NCBI GenBank assembly: GCA_900548215.1
Contig: URJI01000108.1
Span: forward strand, 1 to 8,198
Reading direction: 5' to 3'
Length of the DNA stretch: 8,198 nt
DNA from: an uncultured Coprococcus sp.
Lineage (GTDB): Bacteria > Bacillota > Clostridia > Lachnospirales > Lachnospiraceae
A model generated the notes under the pieces. The model was not told where the DNA came from and searched no databases. It saw only the letters and a program-made list of their open reading frames with translations. This document shows, piece after piece, positions 5,171 through 8,198 of the stretch; position 1 is the first letter of the stretch; each line of letters opens with the position of its first letter. A program made the translations under genes and the position numbers.

Positions 5171-6821
5171 CACTAGGCCAGACTTTCTCACCACCTATAT
5201 AAGTGGCTGTAACCTGCGTCTTGTAGATGTCTTCCTTCGGGATAGTAAGTACATCCGAATCCAGTAATACGAAGTCGGCATCCTTGCCTGTTTCAAGGGA
5301 ACCCTTTGTCTTCTCAAGCCTGTTCTGGTATGCTCCGCCATATGTGAGTACCTGAAGACCATCCTCAACACTTATCGTCTCGCCGGTTCCCATCTCTTCC
5401 ATCTCCGGATGTCCTGGCTGTTTTCTGTTCACCATGAGATGAAGTGCATCCATAGTTCTCGGCGGAACCGTTACAGGGAAGTCGCTGGCACAGCTTGTAA
5501 CGATTCCAGCATCTGTGATGGATCTCATATAATATTCCTTGGAGGCTCTTTCTTCTCCGAGGAACGGTTTCTCCAAAGTGTCATAATACACGCTGTTCCT
5601 GAAGTGCCAGTATGGATTGGTGACTGCCACCACACCAAGGCTCTTCATCCTGTCCACATGCTCCGGCACCATGACCTGAAGATGTGTTATGGCATTTCTG
5701 TAATCCCTGTCTGTCTCTGTCTGTCCATACTCATATGCATTCAGCACCTCGTCTATCGCCGCATCGCCGATCGCATGTGCATGTACATCATATCCCGCAT
5801 CAAGAGCACGTTTCACCGCCGCATTTGTCCTCTCCTGGCTGAGCATCGGCTCACCCTTATCTCCCGGGGCATCCGCGTAATCATCTCTGAGAAAAGCTGT
5901 ATGACCTTCCACTACTCCATCTGCAAATATCTTTAACGTGTTCACCTGTATCTTAGGAACATACCGGAACTTCTCATGATACTTTGCAAGTTCAGCAAAC
6001 ACATAGTTCTCATCATCAACAGGCTCCAGCGTGTAACCTACCCTGAATGTCACCTTCAGTTTTCCCTCGCTGCTCAGCTTTGCATATCCGGCAAATCTTC
6101 TGTCATAGTTCTGTTTCTTGTCAAACATTGGTTCAAATGCTATTGTGACGCCATTTGACAAGGCTATATCCTGATAACATTCTATGGCATGTGCAAAGTT
6201 GTCAGCAGTCATCTCAGGCAGCACCGCACTGAACAGATTGCCCGCCATCTCCTTAAACCATCCCGTTGGTCTGCTTGTTCCCGGATACCTCACTATCACA
6301 CCATTTGGAACCTCTGCGGTAGTTTCATCAATCCCGACAAGTTCCATAGCTTTGCTGTTCACCCAATATGAGTGGTGATCCTCGCTTATCATGACCATCG
6401 GCACATCCGTCGATATGTCATCCAGTATGTCAGCGGTCGGTCCCAAAGATCCAAATACGCCATTTTCAAAACCGGAACCGCTCACAACCTTCTCATCAGG
6501 GTGACTTGCCATATATTCTTTTATCGCCGTCACATAATCGTCTATGCTCTCCTTATTTGCAAGGCTGACACCGTACACTATCTCAGTGGTGCTTGATATG
6601 TGTGCATGTCCCTCTGTCATTCCCGGTATCACAAGCCCTTTGTCATGTTCTATAACCTGTGTATTTTCACCTGCATAGCGTTCTGCACCGGCTCTGTCAC
6701 CCACGTATATGATTTTTCCATCGGCGACCGCCATAGCCTGTGCCAGACTGCGTTTGCTGTCCGCCGTATAGATTTTTCCATACACTATAAGGTCTGCTGT
6801 CATCTTTGTCGTTTCATCCAT
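5142..6821 (-). CDS. Amidohydrolase family 3 (YtcJ/NfdA-like metal-dependent hydrolase)
   Basis: This 559-aa cytoplasmic enzyme shows no signal peptide. The order matches amidohydrolase family 3. A small N-terminal beta-sandwich part (ADLIVYGKIYTAD, residues 9-21) leads to the metal-binding HxH in VIPGMTEGHAH (H72, H74). Later come KIFADGVVEGHTAF, the HAHAIGDAAID motif with further metal-binding histidines, and the conserved aspartate in CASDFPVT. The C-terminal part returns to the beta-sandwich (GKDADFVLLD, TATYIGGEKVW). Characterised relatives hydrolyse N-substituted formamides or other amides; the substrate here is unknown. The ATG at 6819-6821 has AAGGAGG 8 nt upstream. The gene lies 53 bp after potC and before potD, so its substrate may be what the importer brings in. 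The last residues, ETKVPAPTR, and the TGA stop are encoded by the 38-bp repeat array rather than by family-conserved sequence. Confidence 0.92.
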   Translation of the reverse strand: MDETTKMTADLIVYGKIYTADSKRSLAQAMAVADGKIIYVGDRAGAERYAGENTQVIEHDKGLVIPGMTEGHAHISSTTEIVYGVSLANKESIDDYVTAIKEYMASHPDEKVVSGSGFENGVFGSLGPTADILDDISTDVPMVMISEDHHSYWVNSKAMELVGIDETTAEVPNGVIVRYPGTSRPTGWFKEMAGNLFSAVLPEMTADNFAHAIECYQDIALSNGVTIAFEPMFDKKQNYDRRFAGYAKLSSEGKLKVTFRVGYTLEPVDDENYVFAELAKYHEKFRYVPKIQVNTLKIFADGVVEGHTAFLRDDYADAPGDKGEPMLSQERTNAAVKRALDAGYDVHAHAIGDAAIDEVLNAYEYGQTETDRDYRNAITHLQVMVPEHVDRMKSLGVVAVTNPYWHFRNSVYYDTLEKPFLGEERASKEYYMRSITDAGIVTSCASDFPVTVPPRTMDALHLMVNRKQPGHPEMEEMGTGETISVEDGLQVLTYGGAYQNRLEKTKGSLETGKDADFVLLDSDVLTIPKEDIYKTQVTATYIGGEKVWPSETKVPAPTR

Positions 6822-6874
6822 TTGTTACGCCTCCTTGCCATATATGTCTTCGGAACATATTCTGTATTCCCGAA

Positions 6875-7705
6875 TTACTGTGCATCTATCTTGCGGATGT
6901 CTCTTATCTCCCTGCGCTTTGATATAAACCTTCCAAATGCTCCCGCAAGGAGGTAGATCACAACTATTCCGACTATCATCAGAGTTGATATGACATATAC
7001 ATTTGTAGTGATCTTGCCTCTGACCATTCCGTATACCTTGATAGGGAACGTGATATCCCCGGCTCCGGATACGAAGTAGCTGATTATTACATCATCTATC
7101 GAGAGTGTGATGGAAAGCAGCGCTCCGGATATGATTCCAGGGGTCAGCATCGGGATGGTGACACGCTTTAACGTATGCCACTGATTTGCCCCGAGATCCA
7201 TGGCTGCCTCCTCTATAGAGCTGTCAAAATTCGCAATTCGTGATCTCAGTGTGATGATGACAAATGGCAGACAAAATGTAACGTGTGCGAACACCATGGT
7301 CGCAAATCCCATGGTCATGCCCATCTTGGAAAATGATGCAAGGGATGCAAGTCCTATGACAAGCTCCGGGATGACTATCGGCACGTACAGAAGTCCGTTG
7401 ATAAACTTCTTGAGCTTGAACTCGTACCTGTAAAGTCCTATGGTTGCCAGAGTTCCTAGAACCACCGATATGACCATGGACACTAACGCCAGCTCTATGG
7501 ACAGCCAGAAGTTCTTCAGAAGTGAGTCCCCCTGGAACACCTCCAGATACCACTTGAGTGTGAATCCGTCAAACACCATATTTGTATTGTTCTTGTTGAA
7601 CGAGAACAGGATGATGACAAATACCGGCATGTACAGGAACAGATATACAACTGCCATGAATATGATCGCCCCCGCTCCCATCTTCTTCTTTTCTTTTCGT
7701 TTCAT
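6875..7705 (-). CDS. potC: PotC-like ABC transporter permease
   Basis: This inner-membrane permease of the polyamine/2-aminoethylphosphonate-type ABC family is 276 aa from the ATG at 7703-7705, the usual PotC length. A lysine-rich cytoplasmic N-terminus precedes TM1 (IIFMAVVYLFLYMPVFVIILF). Further helices follow, including LLYVPIVIPELVIGLASLA. The EAA loop that contacts the ATPase is EEAAMDLGANQWHTLKRVTI, beginning near residue 165. The upstream ATG at 7709-7711 is only 1 nt from the Shine-Dalgarno sequence. The site TAAGGAGG overlaps the potB stop codon, so translation of the pair is probably coupled. The C-terminus is charged (KRREIRDIRKIDAQ). The next gene in the operon is the amidohydrolase rather than potD, which departs from the standard potABCD order. 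Confidence 0.95.
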   Translation of the reverse strand: MKRKEKKKMGAGAIIFMAVVYLFLYMPVFVIILFSFNKNNTNMVFDGFTLKWYLEVFQGDSLLKNFWLSIELALVSMVISVVLGTLATIGLYRYEFKLKKFINGLLYVPIVIPELVIGLASLASFSKMGMTMGFATMVFAHVTFCLPFVIITLRSRIANFDSSIEEAAMDLGANQWHTLKRVTIPMLTPGIISGALLSITLSIDDVIISYFVSGAGDITFPIKVYGMVRGKITTNVYVISTLMIVGIVVIYLLAGAFGRFISKRREIRDIRKIDAQ

Positions 7706-7712
7706 AGCCATC

Positions 7713-7720
7713 CCTCCTTA
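7713..7720 (-). promoter_or_regulatory. potC ribosome binding site overlapping the potB stop codon
   Basis: TAAGGAGG contains the potB TAA (7718-7720). GGAGG is followed by G ATG GCT ATG. The first ATG is 1 nt away and the second, in frame, is 7 nt away, so the second is the likely start. The arrangement repeats what is seen at potD. Confidence 0.7.
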
Positions 7721-8198
7721 TGCCAGATCATCCAGATCTCCAACCTTGCTGTACGCCTTCAGCACAACCAAGGTGAAGATGATCAGAAGTACCGAGAACG
7801 CTGCACCCAGTGGCCAGTTACGTGCCACAAGGAACTGGTTCTGTATCAGATTGCCAAGATATGCCGCGCTGCCGCCGCCCATGACATCCGATATGAAGAA
7901 TGCTCCAAGGCTCGGTATGAATACCTGTATCGTTCCTGCAAATATTCCCGGGAGCGTCATCGGTAGTATGACTCTGATAAATGTTTTTATCTTTCTTGCC
8001 CCCAGATCGTATGACGCCTCAACCAGCGAATGATCGAGCTTTGATATGCTGCTTGTAAGCGGCAGTACCATAAATGGGAAGAAGGTATACACCATTCCGA
8101 AGAGGACTGCCCCCTCCGAGTACATCATCTGTATCGGCTGGGCTATGATTCCTATCTTCATCAACAATGTATTTACAAAGCCGCTGTCTCTCAGTATA
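7718..8198 (-). CDS. potB: PotB-like ABC transporter permease, C-terminal part (5' end outside window)
   Basis: The frame stays open to the right edge, giving 159 residues that begin ILRDSGFVNTLLMKIGI, a segment typical of the middle of PotB. The true start therefore lies beyond the window. Membrane segments include VLFGMVYTFFPFMVLPL and GAAFSVLLIIFTLVVL. The EAA loop reads VEASYDLGARKIKTFIRVIL (residues 59-78 of the visible part), followed by PGIFAGTIQVFIPSLGAFF. It pairs with PotC as the heterodimeric membrane channel. A full PotB is about 270-290 aa, so roughly 120 residues are missing. The stop codon overlaps the potC ribosome binding site. The ATPase gene potA would be expected just upstream, outside the window. 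Confidence 0.94.
   Translation of the reverse strand, partial: ILRDSGFVNTLLMKIGIIAQPIQMMYSEGAVLFGMVYTFFPFMVLPLTSSISKLDHSLVEASYDLGARKIKTFIRVILPMTLPGIFAGTIQVFIPSLGAFFISDVMGGGSAAYLGNLIQNQFLVARNWPLGAAFSVLLIIFTLVVLKAYSKVGDLDDLA

Noticed and set aside
5409..5936. A 175-codon plus-strand open frame within the amidohydrolase gene, and similar antisense frames over the other minus-strand genes
   Set aside because: These are antisense to proteins with clear family motifs and have no ribosome binding sites or recognisable domains of their own.
6849..6874. Possible terminator in the potC-amidohydrolase gap (TTCGG ... CCGAA)
   Set aside because: The arms are only 5 bp with a 16-nt loop and no U-run. The downstream amidohydrolase has a strong ribosome binding site and the genes look co-transcribed.
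7718..8167. potB as a complete 149-aa gene starting at a TTG near 8167
   Set aside because: The frame continues open upstream to the window edge with PotB-like sequence (ILRDSGFVNT), so the TTG is an internal leucine codon and the gene is truncated by the window.

Overview
The window looks like chromosomal DNA of a moderately low-GC anaerobic Firmicute, most likely a gut clostridium of the Lachnospiraceae. I infer this from strong AAGGAGG-type ribosome binding sites, protein sequence style, a murI flanked by an HD-domain gene of clostridial type, and a clostridial-style PotBCD importer. The genus cannot be fixed from the sequence alone.

Layout. (1) 1-151, minus strand: the 5' end of an HD-domain phosphohydrolase gene that runs off the left edge. 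(2) 152-469: an AT-rich divergent intergenic region with a good candidate murI promoter and two small dyads. (3) 470-1237, plus strand: complete glutamate racemase murI. (4) 1250-1323: a large two-tier inverted repeat that can act as a bidirectional terminator between convergent transcription units. (5) 1367-8198, all minus strand: one tightly packed gene block. Read in the direction of transcription it is potB-like permease (5' end outside the window), potC-like permease, a family-3 (YtcJ-type) amidohydrolase, a PotD-like lipoprotein, an MFS transporter, and an ornithine cyclodeaminase/mu-crystallin family oxidoreductase.

How the genes may work together. The permeases and binding lipoprotein form a polyamine-type ABC importer; the ATPase gene (potA) would be expected beyond the right edge. 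The genes between and after them are not standard pot genes: a cytoplasmic amidohydrolase sits between potC and potD, and an MFS carrier plus a Rossmann-fold imine/amino-acid oxidoreductase homologue follow potD. The PotD homologue lacks a tryptophan that contacts polyamine in E. coli PotD, and the OCD homologue lacks the family's usual catalytic aspartate region. My inference is a dedicated uptake-and-processing cassette for an amine or amide-bearing compound, with import, hydrolysis, redox conversion and possible MFS export or exchange, rather than a plain spermidine/putrescine importer.

The most unusual DNA lies at 5016-5170. A contiguous 38-bp tandem repeat with a GTCAGGCACCTT core supplies the last codons and the stop codon of the amidohydrolase gene. 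It is followed by a strong hairpin just upstream of the potD ribosome binding site. Together these could separate expression of the binding protein from the rest of the operon.
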